64,000 nt of DNA from Zoogloea sp. 1C4 (GTDB lineage: Bacteria; Pseudomonadota; Gammaproteobacteria; Burkholderiales; Rhodocyclaceae): assembly GCF_009469605.1 (NCBI RefSeq), contig NZ_SSXU01000004.1, forward strand, positions 266,328 to 330,327, in the 5' to 3' direction. The notes beneath the pieces are model-generated. The model saw nothing but the letters and a program-made list of their open reading frames with translations, was not told where the DNA came from and made no database searches. The first letter of the stretch is position 1. Every line of letters begins with the position of its first letter. This document shows, one piece after another, positions 40,184 through 48,769 of the stretch. The position numbers and the translations under genes were made by a program.

Positions 40184-40549
40184 ATGACTCAACGCGACAT
40201 TGACCTGGCCCTCGAACTCGTGCGCGAGCACCTGCCTGACCTGGGCATCCCCCGGCGCCTGTGCACCCGCCGCCTGTCACCGGCGGGCCGGGTGCTCGGC
40301 CAGTACCGCTGGCACTCCGACACCCTGCGCCTCAACCCGCGCTACCTCGCCCGCCTGTCGGACGACGACGCGCTGGACCTGCTCGACACCCTGCTCCACG
40401 AACTCCTCCACAAGGCCTCGCCCCTGTGGAAGCAGCTGCGCGACAGCTTCCGCCCGCACCCCGAAATCTGGATGCGCGCCGAATCCCTCGCCACCCAGCT
40501 CGGCCCCACCTACCTCGCCCGCCGCCGGACGGCGGAGGTGACGGCCTGA
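40184..40549 (+). CDS. SprT-like zinc metalloprotease
   Basis: Encodes 121 residues. The zinc-binding HELLHKASPLW motif (HExxH) sits at about residues 67-71, preceded by the DTLRLNPRYLARL strand-helix typical of SprT-like proteins. It is shorter than E. coli SprT and lacks a C-terminal zinc ribbon. It begins 21 bp after the DUF1840 gene and is probably cotranscribed. Family members act on DNA-associated or stress-related substrates; the role here is unknown. Confidence 0.78.
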   Translation: MTQRDIDLALELVREHLPDLGIPRRLCTRRLSPAGRVLGQYRWHSDTLRLNPRYLARLSDDDALDLLDTLLHELLHKASPLWKQLRDSFRPHPEIWMRAESLATQLGPTYLARRRTAEVTA

Positions 40550-40664
40550 CCGGCCCCGGCTGGCACCCGCCAGCCGGATTTCAGGTTTCTTGATTTACCC
40601 AGCCCCCGTGGCTAACATCGATTTGCGCAGCCAGATCCGGCTCGCGTCACTTTTAGAGGTTTGG

Positions 40665-40810
40665 ATGTTGGAGCTTGCAGTAATCCGATAACCCGATCCC
40701 TGCTCCGGCAGGCGTATTCAGGTTATCGCGATCAAAAACGTTTGGCGTGCCGCCCGCTGGTGGCCTGCCGTTTCTGTTCGTTCAGATTACTGCCAATGGT
40801 TTTCCAACAT
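40665..40810 (+). ncRNA. Structured RNA leader candidate upstream of rsgA
   Basis: The 146 bases before rsgA form a nested set of exact inverted repeats. The outer arm is ATGTTGGA (40665-40672) with TCCAACAT (40803-40810, including the first two bases of the start codon). Next is GCAGTAATC (40677-40685) with GATTACTGC (40785-40793). An inner arm pairs CGATAACC (40686-40693) with GGTTATCG (40721-40728) and is capped by a CCTGC-TCCG-GCAGG hairpin (40699-40712). A third hairpin lies at about 40746-40770 (CCGCC CGCT GGTGG). The layout is a multi-branch junction that would hide the rsgA start codon. A short mobile repeat (MITE) is an alternative. Confidence 0.55.
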
Positions 40811-41882
40811 GACCACTTCCAGACCGAAGCAGGCGCATTCTCACGCGCCCGCCAATTCATTCCCCACGTCTCATTCAGGCGAAGCCATCGCCAGGATCAC
40901 GGCGGTCGATCGCGACCATTACATCGTCAGGCGTGACGAGCGCGAGGTGCCCGCAAGGCTCACCGGCCGGGCCGTCCATTCCGCCGATTCCCCGGTGGAG
41001 CTTCCCTGCGTCGGTGACTGGGTCAGCGTGACGTTTCACGACGCCGGCGCCCATGCGAGCATCCTCGACATCCAGCCGCGCACGTCGTTTCTGAGACGTC
41101 GCCGCCCCGGTGGCAACGCTGAGTTCCAGATGATCGCCGCGAACATCGATGTGGCCTTCATCGTTCAGTCGTGCCACTTTGATTTCAATGTGCGACGGCT
41201 CGAACGCTATCTCGTCATGACGCGCGACGGGCAGATCGAGCCGGTCATCCTGCTCACCAAGACCGACCTGATCAGCCCCGAGGCGCTGGATGATTTGCTC
41301 GCAAGCATTCGCCGTGCAGGCATCGACGCCCGCGTCATCCCCATCAGCAACGTCAGCGGTCAGGGCGTTGAAACGGTGCGCGAGTTGATCCTGCCGGGAA
41401 AGACGTACTGCCTGCTCGGCTCGTCCGGCGTTGGCAAGACGACGCTCGTCAATGGCCTGATCGGCAAATCCGATCTGGCCACCGGCGTGGTGAGTCACTC
41501 CGGCGAAGGCCGGCATACGACCACCCGGCGCCAGCTCATCGCGCTTGAAAACGGCGGGCTGTTGATCGACATGCCGGGCATGCGCGAACTGGGCATGCTC
41601 GATGTCAGCGAAGGCCTCGACGCCAGTTTTTCCGATGTCGAGGCCTATTCATCGAGGTGTCGCTTCGCCAACTGCACGCACACCAGCGAGCCGGGCTGCG
41701 CCATTCAGGCTGCCATCGCCCAGGGCGCGCTGGACTCTTCACACCTTCAGAGCTACCAGAAGCTCAGGCGGGAATCCGAATTTCACGGCATGTCCCACCC
41801 TGAGAAGCGCAAGAAGGACAGGGCCTTCGGAAAGGTCGTGCGGGCCACCATCAAAGCCAAGGGGAGGCGATACGACGATTAG
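40809..41882 (+). CDS. rsgA: Ribosome small-subunit-dependent GTPase RsgA
   Basis: Encodes 357 residues. The circularly permuted GTPase is recognisable: an N-terminal OB fold, G4 as LLTKTDL, then the P-loop GSSGVGKTTLVNGL, switch region GEGRHTTTRR and G3 DMPGMREL. A C-terminal zinc site C-x4-C-x-H-x5-C is present (CRFANCTHTSEPGC). RsgA releases RbfA and checks late 30S maturation. Codon use is less GC-biased than in the neighbours, which with its isolated position suggests a horizontally acquired paralogue. A long structured leader precedes it and a strong terminator follows. Confidence 0.92.
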   Translation: MTTSRPKQAHSHAPANSFPTSHSGEAIARITAVDRDHYIVRRDEREVPARLTGRAVHSADSPVELPCVGDWVSVTFHDAGAHASILDIQPRTSFLRRRRPGGNAEFQMIAANIDVAFIVQSCHFDFNVRRLERYLVMTRDGQIEPVILLTKTDLISPEALDDLLASIRRAGIDARVIPISNVSGQGVETVRELILPGKTYCLLGSSGVGKTTLVNGLIGKSDLATGVVSHSGEGRHTTTRRQLIALENGGLLIDMPGMRELGMLDVSEGLDASFSDVEAYSSRCRFANCTHTSEPGCAIQAAIAQGALDSSHLQSYQKLRRESEFHGMSHPEKRKKDRAFGKVVRATIKAKGRRYDD

Positions 41883-41898
41883 CAGCTAGCACATAGGC

Positions 41899-41936
41899 AA
41901 AAGGGCGTTTCCCGGTACGCGGGGAAACGCCCTTTG
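41899..41936 (+). terminator. Rho-independent terminator after rsgA
   Basis: A perfect stem AAAGGGCGTTTCCC / GGGAAACGCCCTTT with a short loop is centred near 41917. It may also serve the convergent isochorismatase gene ending at 41999, since the stem carries A and T runs on both sides. Confidence 0.88.
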
Positions 41937-41998
41937 CCGCGCGCATTTTCTACCGATCAACACCCGCTTCGGCTTGCCGATGCAGTCGGTCAGCCGGC

Positions 41999-42604
41999 TC
42001 AGGCATCGGCAATCGCCGCGCCGTTCGCCACCACCAGCGCGAACGCGTCCGACATCCCGGCCAGGTTGGCCCGCTGCACTTCTGCCGCCGGCACCACGCT
42101 GCCGTCCGGGCCGGGCAGGTCGCGGGTGGCGGTGGCCGACGCCGGCACGCACACCGGCCAGCCCAGGTTCACCGCGCCGCGAGCGGTGGAATTGACGCAG
42201 TTGTGGGTCATGAAGCCGCAGATCACCAGCTGACGTTTGTCACCCAGCGCGTTGAGCTGCGCCTCCAGATCGGTGCCGATGAAGCCGTTGGCGTGGCGCT
42301 TCACCACGCGCCCCTCGCCCGCCACCGGCGCCACCTGGCTGGCAATCGCGCCGTTCTCGCCATTCACGTCGAAGGGCGATCCCGGGCCAGCATCGTGCTG
42401 GATGTGGATCACCGGCGCACCCACGGCCCGGGCCCGGGCCAGCAGCGTCGCGCATTCGTCCATCGCCGCCTCGATGCCGTCGAGCTTCATCAGGCCGCTC
42501 AGGTAGGTGTTCTGGGCATCGACGATGATGAGCACCGACTGGGACAAGGGCGCCGGCGCGGCGGGTTTGCCCATCAACTGGCGCAGGGTGAAGGCTTCGG
42601 TCAT
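41999..42604 (-). CDS. Isochorismatase-family cysteine hydrolase
   Basis: Encodes 201 residues. The catalytic triad is visible as D in LIIVDAQNTYL, K in VVKRHANGF and C in GFMTHNCVNSTAR. The family includes nicotinamidases, biuret hydrolases and other amidases; the substrate cannot be told from sequence alone. It is divergently transcribed from a LysR regulator 120 bp away, the usual pairing for an inducible catabolic hydrolase. Confidence 0.86.
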   Translation of the reverse strand: MTEAFTLRQLMGKPAAPAPLSQSVLIIVDAQNTYLSGLMKLDGIEAAMDECATLLARARAVGAPVIHIQHDAGPGSPFDVNGENGAIASQVAPVAGEGRVVKRHANGFIGTDLEAQLNALGDKRQLVICGFMTHNCVNSTARGAVNLGWPVCVPASATATRDLPGPDGSVVPAAEVQRANLAGMSDAFALVVANGAAIADA

Positions 42605-42689
42605 GACGTGTCTCCTTGTGTTGGTTGGGATGGCTGCAGATTAGGCCCGGCGACATCCTGCGTAAATGCACACGATTGCCGGCCGCTCC

Positions 42690-42701
42690 TGCAAAATTGC
42701 A
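42690..42701. promoter_or_regulatory. Candidate LysR-type operator
   Basis: TGCAAAATTGCA, an inverted repeat with a 2-base centre, lies between the divergent isochorismatase and LysR genes, 24 bp before the LysR start. It fits the T-N10/11-A layout of LysR sites. Only one copy was seen. Confidence 0.4.
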
Positions 42702-42724
42702 ACACCCAACCCGGAGCCCCGCCC

Positions 42725-43582
42725 ATGAACTGGGACGACCTGCGCTTTCTCGTGGTGATCGGCCGCGAAGGCACCCTGGCCGGCGCCGCCCGCCGCCTGA
42801 AGGTGGACCAGACCACCGTCGCCCGCCGCCTGCGCGCGCTGGAAGACGCCCTCGGCACGCCCCTCTTCGAGCGCAGCGACGGCCGCTGGCAGCCCACCGC
42901 CACCGGCGCCCGGGTGCTGGAGCGCGCCACCCGCATCGAGGAAGACGTGGCCGGCCTCACCCGCATCGCCGACGCCGGCCGGCCCGGCATCCACGGCACG
43001 GTGCGCATCACCTCGGTAGGGGCGATCATCGCCGACTGGCTGGTGCCGCGCCTGCCGGATCTGTACGCCCGCCACCCGGGGCTCGACGTGGCGCTGGTGG
43101 GCAGCAACGACAACCTCAACGTGGCCCGCCGCGAGGCCGACATCGCCATCCGCCTGGCCAGGCCAGAGACCGGCGACTTCGTGATCCGCAAGCTCGCCGA
43201 CGTGGGCTTTGCGGTCTATGCCTCCGCCGCGGGCGAGCCCCCCGACTCCTGGGTGTGCTACGACGAAGACCTCGCCCACACCCCCGAGATGCGCTGGCTC
43301 GCCCCCCGGCTGGCCGACAGCCGGGTACGCCTGCGCAGCAACGGCGTGGAAGCCCTCACCCGCGCGGTGGCCGCCGGCATCGGGCAAGCCGTGCTGCCCT
43401 GCTTCATCGCCGACACCCACACCGGCCTCACCCGCCAGAGCGGCCCGGCGCCCGTGGTGACACGGGAGTTGTGGCTGCTGATCCACCCGGACGCAAAGCA
43501 GCAACCGCGGGTGGCCGCCGTGGCCGAATGGCTGGCAGCCCAGTTCGCCGAGCATCGCCCCGCCTTCCTCGGCCCCCCGTAG
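42725..43582 (+). CDS. LysR-family transcriptional regulator
   Basis: Encodes 285 residues. The N-terminal winged helix (MNWDDLRFLVVIGREGTLAGAARRLKVDQTTVARRLRALE) is followed by a PBP-like effector domain (GTVRITSVGAIIADWLVPRLPDL). The MNWDDLR opening groups it with small-effector LysR proteins common in Betaproteobacteria. It probably regulates the divergent hydrolase gene and itself. Confidence 0.88.
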   Translation: MNWDDLRFLVVIGREGTLAGAARRLKVDQTTVARRLRALEDALGTPLFERSDGRWQPTATGARVLERATRIEEDVAGLTRIADAGRPGIHGTVRITSVGAIIADWLVPRLPDLYARHPGLDVALVGSNDNLNVARREADIAIRLARPETGDFVIRKLADVGFAVYASAAGEPPDSWVCYDEDLAHTPEMRWLAPRLADSRVRLRSNGVEALTRAVAAGIGQAVLPCFIADTHTGLTRQSGPAPVVTRELWLLIHPDAKQQPRVAAVAEWLAAQFAEHRPAFLGPP

Positions 43583-43589
43583 GTCTTCT

Positions 43590-43660
43590 GTAGGTCGGAC
43601 TTCAGTCCGACATCGCTGCCGCACAAGCCGACGCATGTCGGACTGAAGGCCGACTTACGG
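43590..43660. repeat. Inverted doublet of intergenic palindrome
   Basis: A copy at 43590-43613 (TAGGTCGGACTTCAGTCCGA form) and an inverted, slightly diverged copy at 43635-43660 (GACTGAAGGCCGACTTACGG) lie about 21 bp apart, just after the LysR gene. Confidence 0.82.
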
Positions 43661-43846
43661 GCGCACCGGCGTGCGGGTCGGGCCGTCCGCCATGCGGCAT
43701 AACGACGCACATTAGAAAACACTAATAAACCAAGGCTATATTGAAAGTGACCGGCCAGCCTGCCGGTCCACCGCCGCCCGGTCGCATGACCGTCTCTCCC
43801 TCGGCCTGTCTCCGGGCGGTCCCTCCCCGCAAATCCGGAGACCGCC

Positions 43847-44155
43847 ATGACATCGCGCCACATCCTGTCGCTTGCCGCCCTGTGCTGCCTCGTGCTGACC
43901 GGCCCCGTCGGCGCCGCCGACACCACCTACGGCAGCCAGCTCATGACCCCGCAGGAGCGCGCCGAACACCGCGCCACCCTGCGCAACCAGGCCACCGAGG
44001 CCGAGCGCAACGCCTACCGACAGCAGCACCACGACGCCATGCAGGCCCGCGCCCGCGAACGCGGCGTCCAGCTGCCCGACACCCCACCTGCCCAGGGTGG
44101 CGGCGCCAATCGCCGAGCCGGCGGGCAGGGCATGGGCCCGCGCGGCGGACGCTGA
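43847..44155 (+). CDS. Small secreted hypothetical protein
   Basis: Encodes 102 residues. A signal peptide (MTSRHILSLAALCCLVLTGPVGAA, cleavage near 24) is followed by a charged helical middle rich in Arg, Gln and His (QERAEHRATLRNQATEAERNAYRQQHHDAMQ), then a Gly/Arg tail. Similar periplasmic proteins are common in Betaproteobacteria but have no assigned function. It precedes the DUF2202 lipoprotein by 37 bp, suggesting an operon. An AT-rich stretch at 43705-43745 upstream may hold the promoter. Confidence 0.7.
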   Translation: MTSRHILSLAALCCLVLTGPVGAADTTYGSQLMTPQERAEHRATLRNQATEAERNAYRQQHHDAMQARARERGVQLPDTPPAQGGGANRRAGGQGMGPRGGR

Positions 44156-44192
44156 TCCGCTCCACCTCCTGCCTCTCACACCACCGACCGCC

Positions 44193-44891
44193 ATGAAAAC
44201 CCATCGCCTCAGGATCGCCTCGACCCTCTTCGCCGCCTGCCTCCTCGCTGCCTGTGGCGGGAGCGGTGGCGGCACCCAACAAGGGGGCGCCCCCTTCGTT
44301 GTCAATGCCGACGGCACTTCCAGCTTCGTCAGCAGCGCCCTCGGCACCACGCTGGCGGCGCTGCCCCTCGAAAGTCTCAGCACCGCGGAGAGTGCCTCGC
44401 TCACTTACATGCGCGAGGAAGAGAAGCTGGCCCACGACGTGTATGCCCGCCTGAACACCCTGTGGGGCAGCCAGACGCCCGTTTTCGGCAACATCGCCCA
44501 GAGCGAGGCCACCCACACCGAAGCCGTCCGGCTGCTGCTGGTGCGCTACAGCCTGCCGGACCCCGCCGCCAACCTGGGCGAAGGGCTGTTCGTCGCACCG
44601 GTGCTGCAACAGCTCTACTACGACCTCACCGCCCAGGGCAGCACGTCGCTGATCAACGCCCTGCGGGTAGGCGCCGCGATCGAGGAGATCGACATCCTCG
44701 ACCTGGAAAACGCCCTGCCCACCATCGACAACCAGGACATCCGGCAGGTGTACGCCAACCTCCTCAAGGGCTCGCGCAACCACCTGCGCGCCTTCGTGCA
44801 GGCGCTGGCCCAGCAGGGCGTGACCTACACCCCGGCCTACCTCACCACCGACGCCTACACCGCCATCGTCACCACCGCCTTCGAGCGCTGA
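44193..44891 (+). CDS. DUF2202 ferritin-like lipoprotein
   Basis: Encodes 232 residues. A lipoprotein signal (FAACLLAACGGSGGG, lipidated Cys about 21) precedes a four-helix domain. In that domain EEEKLAHDVYARL, NIAQSEATHTEAVRLLL, AAIEEIDILDLENAL and SRNHLRAFVQAL supply Glu and His residues at ferritin-like spacing. DUF2202 proteins probably bind iron or another metal pair. It lies 37 bp after a small secreted-protein gene. Confidence 0.85.
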   Translation: MKTHRLRIASTLFAACLLAACGGSGGGTQQGGAPFVVNADGTSSFVSSALGTTLAALPLESLSTAESASLTYMREEEKLAHDVYARLNTLWGSQTPVFGNIAQSEATHTEAVRLLLVRYSLPDPAANLGEGLFVAPVLQQLYYDLTAQGSTSLINALRVGAAIEEIDILDLENALPTIDNQDIRQVYANLLKGSRNHLRAFVQALAQQGVTYTPAYLTTDAYTAIVTTAFER

Positions 44892-44905
44892 GGCCCTCGC
44901 CCACC

Positions 44906-45015
44906 TGTAGGTCGGGTTAGCGCAGCGTAACCCGACATGCATTTCCACGACTGACGTGACGTGATTCGATCACCGGTTGTCGGGTTACGCCCTGCGGGCT
45001 AACCCGACCTACAGG
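44906..45015. repeat. Inverted doublet of intergenic palindrome (TCGGGTT type)
   Basis: The copies at 44906-44938 (GTAGGTCGGGTTAG...) and 44979-45015 are inverted relative to each other, in the gap between the convergent DUF2202 and norD genes. The 44979 copy is nearly identical to the one at 1198. Confidence 0.85.
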
Positions 45016-45034
45016 TCCTACAGGTGCGCAAGAA

Positions 45035-46882
45035 TCAGCCGCCGGTGAGTTGGGCGTAGAGCAGCGGCAGGCGGGCGGGGAGCTCGGCCGGGTTGCGGAG
45101 GATGGTGTAGCCCGCCGGGCCGAAGAGGTGCGGCAGATAACCCTGGCCTTCCTTGTCGATGGTCACGCAGAAGGGCCGCACGCCTTCCTGCCGCGCCGCG
45201 TTGAGGCTCATCCGGGTGTCTTCGATGCCGTAGCGGCCTTCGTAGTGATCCACGTCGTTGGGCTTGCCGTCGGAGAGGATCAGCAGCAGGCGCAGGGCTT
45301 CGGGGCGTTTGGCGAGGATCTGGGTGGCGTAGCGGATCGCCGCGCCGATGCGGGTGTAGAAGCCCGGCTTCAGCGCCCCGATGCGGCCGCGGATGCGGTC
45401 GTCGGCGGGCTCGTCGAAATCCTTGATGCGGTGAAAGCGGATGTTGTCGCGCTTGCGGGACGAGAAGCCGTACAGCCCGAACGGATCGCCGGTGGCGCCC
45501 AGCGCTTCGGAGAACAGCCACAGGCTGTCGCGGATCACGTCGATCACCCGCTGCTCGTCGCTCACCCAGGTGTCGGTGGAGAGCGACAGATCGGCCAGCA
45601 CCAGACAGCACAGATCACGCTCGCGGCGCTCGCACGACAGATAGCCGCCGGTGTCGCCAGTGACGTGGCCGGTTTTACGATCGGCAAAAGCGCGCACCAC
45701 GGCGTCGATGTCGAGCTCGGGGCCATCCGGCTGGTTCTTCAGCCAGCGGCGGGCCGGGGTGAGCGCCTCGAACTGGTGGCGCAGGCGCCGCGCCGGGCGC
45801 AGCAGGTGCGAGGGCAGCGCGCAGGGCTGGGCGTCGCGAGGGTCGAGCACGGTCAGGCTGCACACGTCGCGCTTGAGCTGCTGCTTCTTCCAGTCCCACT
45901 CGGGCAGCAGGATGCCGGATTGGAGCGGCACGTCGTCCTGGGCCGCAGAGGGCAGGTCCAGGTCGAAGCGCACCTTGGAGGCGGTGTCGGTGCCGTCCTG
46001 GGCCACCGATATCTTGTCCATCTCGGCAGCAGCGCGGGCGGGGTTGTCGTCGGCGTCGTCGTCGTGGCCGCGGTTGACCTTCACGAACTCGGCAAACGAC
46101 AGCAGGCTCTCGGCCCGGAAGGGCAGGATCAGGCCGTTCTTGCCGTCTGGCATGTCCTCGCGCTGGGCCTGACGGCGGCGGTCGGTGGCGTCGGCAGACT
46201 TGGCGCCGCCTTCGCGCTGGTCGGCCGGGGTGGGCGTAGCGGATTTCTCTCGGCGGTCGATGGCCACCGGCGCCGGGTAGAGCCACAGGGCCACCGGCGT
46301 GGGCGGGCGCTTGGCGGCGGGCAGGCTGGCCACGCTGCCCGGCTCCAGCAATGCCTGGCGGATCGCCCGCTCGGCGGCGGCTTCGTCGGCCGACAGTTTG
46401 GTCGGGTCGGGGCGCTCGGCAATCACCGCCTCCACCAGCCGGCGGTAGCGCGCCGCAAAGCCGGGGAAGGCATCCAGCGTGGCGCGGCTGGCGGCCTGGT
46501 TGGCGGCGATCCAGCCGTCGGCGTCCAGCCCGCCATCGGGCAGCGCCGCGCCCTGGGCGATCAGCCACAGGTAAAGATCGCGGTTGAGGCTGCGCGCGGG
46601 AAAGAACTCGATGCTCGCCGGCAGGCGCAGGGTTTCGGCGTCCCGCGCGGCGTGGGCGGCCTTCTCGCCCACGTGGGCGATGCGCTGCAGCCAGTTGCGC
46701 CGGGCGCCGTGCTCGATCTCGGCCGCCGGCGCCACCCGCAGGCCGGGGTCGCCCCCCAGCGCCCGGAAGAGGATGCCGGCCGTGCGCTCGATGTCATCCA
46801 GCCGCACGGCGGCATCCGGGTAGCTGCGCGTAGCCGCCCGGGTGATGAACTTGTGCCACAGACCGCCGATGAACTCTTCCAT
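45035..46882 (-). CDS. norD: NorD-like vWA protein (nitric oxide reductase activation)
   Basis: Encodes 615 residues from ATG 46882 (MEEFIGGLWHKFITRAATRSYPDAAV). The C-terminal vWA domain has a MIDAS as D-L-S-L-S (VLADLSLSTDTWV) and the NorD-typical FYTRIGAAIRYAT and SDGKPNDVDHYEGRYGIEDTR segments. NorD works with the MoxR-type ATPase NorQ to mature NorCB. None of norC, norB or norQ lies in this window, so the gene is isolated here. The N-terminal half is helical, with an acidic linker near 290-310. Confidence 0.86.
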   Translation of the reverse strand: MEEFIGGLWHKFITRAATRSYPDAAVRLDDIERTAGILFRALGGDPGLRVAPAAEIEHGARRNWLQRIAHVGEKAAHAARDAETLRLPASIEFFPARSLNRDLYLWLIAQGAALPDGGLDADGWIAANQAASRATLDAFPGFAARYRRLVEAVIAERPDPTKLSADEAAAERAIRQALLEPGSVASLPAAKRPPTPVALWLYPAPVAIDRREKSATPTPADQREGGAKSADATDRRRQAQREDMPDGKNGLILPFRAESLLSFAEFVKVNRGHDDDADDNPARAAAEMDKISVAQDGTDTASKVRFDLDLPSAAQDDVPLQSGILLPEWDWKKQQLKRDVCSLTVLDPRDAQPCALPSHLLRPARRLRHQFEALTPARRWLKNQPDGPELDIDAVVRAFADRKTGHVTGDTGGYLSCERRERDLCCLVLADLSLSTDTWVSDEQRVIDVIRDSLWLFSEALGATGDPFGLYGFSSRKRDNIRFHRIKDFDEPADDRIRGRIGALKPGFYTRIGAAIRYATQILAKRPEALRLLLILSDGKPNDVDHYEGRYGIEDTRMSLNAARQEGVRPFCVTIDKEGQGYLPHLFGPAGYTILRNPAELPARLPLLYAQLTGG

Positions 46883-46941
46883 GCCCACTCCACCTTCCAC
46901 AGGCCGGGTTTGTACCCGGCAAAAACACACCGCGACATCCC

Positions 46942-47052
46942 TGTAGGTCGGACTTCAGTCCGACATTCCCCACACGGGAGCACGGGGCAACAATGAGCGG
47001 CAATCCGGCCTGCGGTGGGTGGAGGGGTGTCGGACTGAAGTCCGACCTACAA
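46942..47052. repeat. Inverted doublet of intergenic palindrome (TCGGACT type)
   Basis: The copies at 46942-46966 and 47028-47052 are inverted, about 60 bp apart, between norD and the hydroxybutyrate dehydrogenase gene on the same strand. The sequence matches the 5058-5131 doublet. Confidence 0.86.
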
Positions 47053-47069
47053 CCGACCTACACAACCAC

Positions 47070-47858
47070 CTAGCGCGCCGTCCACCCGCCATCGATCAGC
47101 GGCGCCGACCCGGTGACCGACTTGGCCGCATCCGAGCACAAAAACACCGCATACGCCGCCACTTCGTCGGCCTCGACAAACTGTTTGGTGGGCTGGGCGG
47201 CGAGGATCACCTCGCGGATCACCCGCTCCTCCGGCAGGTTGTGCACCTTGGCCTGATCCACCACCTGCTTCTCGATCAGCGGCGTGCGCACATAACCCGG
47301 GCACAGCGCGTTGCAGGTGATGCCCTGCTCCGCCACCTCCAGCGCCACCGCCTTGCTGAACCCCACCACCGCATGCTTGCTGGCCGTGTAAGGCGCCTTG
47401 AACGGGGAGGCCACCAGCCCGTGGGCCGACGCGATATTGACGATCCGCCCCCAGCCCTGCGCCTTCATCCCCGGCAGCGCCGCCTTGGTGGTGTGAAACA
47501 CCGACGACAGGTTGATTGCCAGCAGTTGATCCCAGGTGTCGTCGGGAAACGCATCCACCGCCGCCACATGCTGGATGCCCGCGTTGTTGATGAGGATGTC
47601 CACCCCGCCAAAGGCCGCGATGGTCGCCTCCACCAGCCCCCGCGCCGAAGCCGGGTTGGCCAAATTGGCCGGCGTATAGCCGATCTCCACGCCCGTCTCG
47701 GCGGCGAGCGCCGCGCGGACCAACTCCGCATCCGCCGCCACCCGCGAGCCGTTGAGCATCACCTTCGCCCCCGCCTGGGCCAGCGCCCGCGCCACCGCAA
47801 GGCCAATCCCCGAAGTGGAACCCGTGACCAACGCCCGCCTGCCTGCCAGAACTGCCAT
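47070..47858 (-). CDS. bdhA: 3-hydroxybutyrate dehydrogenase (SDR family)
   Basis: Encodes 262 residues. A classical short-chain dehydrogenase: cofactor loop GSTSGIGLAVARAL, NNAG, catalytic Ser in NIASAHGLVAS and YTASK (Tyr-Lys pair). The IQHVAAVDAFPDDTWDQLLAINLSSVFHTTKAALP stretch and the CPGYVRTPLIEKQV segment are characteristic of BdhA. It oxidises D-3-hydroxybutyrate to acetoacetate with NAD, used for mobilising polyhydroxybutyrate. Confidence 0.92.
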   Translation of the reverse strand: MAVLAGRRALVTGSTSGIGLAVARALAQAGAKVMLNGSRVAADAELVRAALAAETGVEIGYTPANLANPASARGLVEATIAAFGGVDILINNAGIQHVAAVDAFPDDTWDQLLAINLSSVFHTTKAALPGMKAQGWGRIVNIASAHGLVASPFKAPYTASKHAVVGFSKAVALEVAEQGITCNALCPGYVRTPLIEKQVVDQAKVHNLPEERVIREVILAAQPTKQFVEADEVAAYAVFLCSDAAKSVTGSAPLIDGGWTAR

Positions 47859-48176
47859 CTGATCTCTCCTCGAATCCCCGAGCCCACGCCCGGCTGTGCG
47901 GGTGATGCTACCGCAGGGCGGGGATGCGGCGATGACTATAGCGGCGGGGAAAGACGGGTGCCCTGTTGTGGGTCAAGAATGGGGGGAGGCGGGGCTATGA
48001 CTTATGGCATATGGGCAAGAAAAGGAGGGAGGGCTAAGATTCGAGCGGCTGTTCAGCCTAGCGCCAATCAAACAGTCGTCTGCGAAGGCGGTCATCGAGC
48101 AACCCGCCTGCGCGAAACCGCAGCTCCTGCCACCACGCCTGCTGGGGCAGTTTTTTTGAATTTGAGGAGACGCTAG
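47859..48176. other. Intergenic region without recognised gene
   Basis: The 318 bp between divergent bdhA and dinD contain no convincing ORF. A GAGGAGA ribosome-binding site precedes the dinD ATG. No clear promoter or terminator consensus was seen. Confidence 0.5.
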
Positions 48177-48769
48177 ATGCCTGACAAGTCGGTTGCCCAT
48201 CAGCACCACGCCACCTTTGAAGGCATCCGCCACGTTGACGACGAAGGCAACGAGTTCTGGCTGGCCCGCCCGCTGGGCAAGGTGCTGGACTACTCGGAGT
48301 ACCGCCACTTTCTACCCGTAGTGGAGCGCGCCCGCGAAGCCTGTCGCAACAGCGGTCACCCGGTGGAAGACCATTTCGAGGACATCCTCGAAATGGTCGA
48401 GATCGGCTCGGGGGCCCGGCGCGAGCTGCCCGATGTACGGCTCTCGCGCTACGCCTGCTACCTGATCGTCCAGAACGGCGACCCGAGCAAGCCGGTCATC
48501 GCCAATGGTCAGACCTACTTTGCGATGCAGACCCGCCGGCAAGAACTGGCCGACGACGCCAAGTTTGCTCAGCTGAGCGAGGGCGAGAAGCGCCTGGCCA
48601 TCCGCAACGAGCTTGCCACCCACAACAAGCATCTCGCGGCTGCGGCCAAGAGCGCGGGCGTCGAAACGACTACGCAATCTTCCAGGATCACGGCTACAAG
48701 GGGCTCTACGGTGGCCTGGGCCACAAGGAAATCCACGCCAGCAAGGGGATGCAGAAGAAAGAGCCTTGA
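48177..48769 (+). pseudogene. dinD: DinD-like protein, frameshifted and truncated
   Basis: From ATG 48177 the product reads as a DinD-type protein (FEGIRHVDDEGNEFWLARPL, YSEYRHFLPVVERAREAC, RLSRYACYLIVQNGDPSKP, FAMQTRRQEL) for about 163 residues. Near 48663-48665 one base is missing. The homology continues in another frame (NDYAIFQDHGYKGLYGGLGH...KGMQKKEP) and then meets a stop at 48767-48769, well before the normal ~270-residue end. DinD is an SOS-induced inhibitor of RecA filaments in E. coli. The gene is almost certainly inactive unless the frameshift is a sequencing error. Confidence 0.82.

Noticed and set aside
40661..40936. A 91-codon plus-strand ORF before and into rsgA
   Set aside because: It lies across the nested inverted repeats and overlaps the RsgA N-terminus in another frame, with no protein-like pattern.
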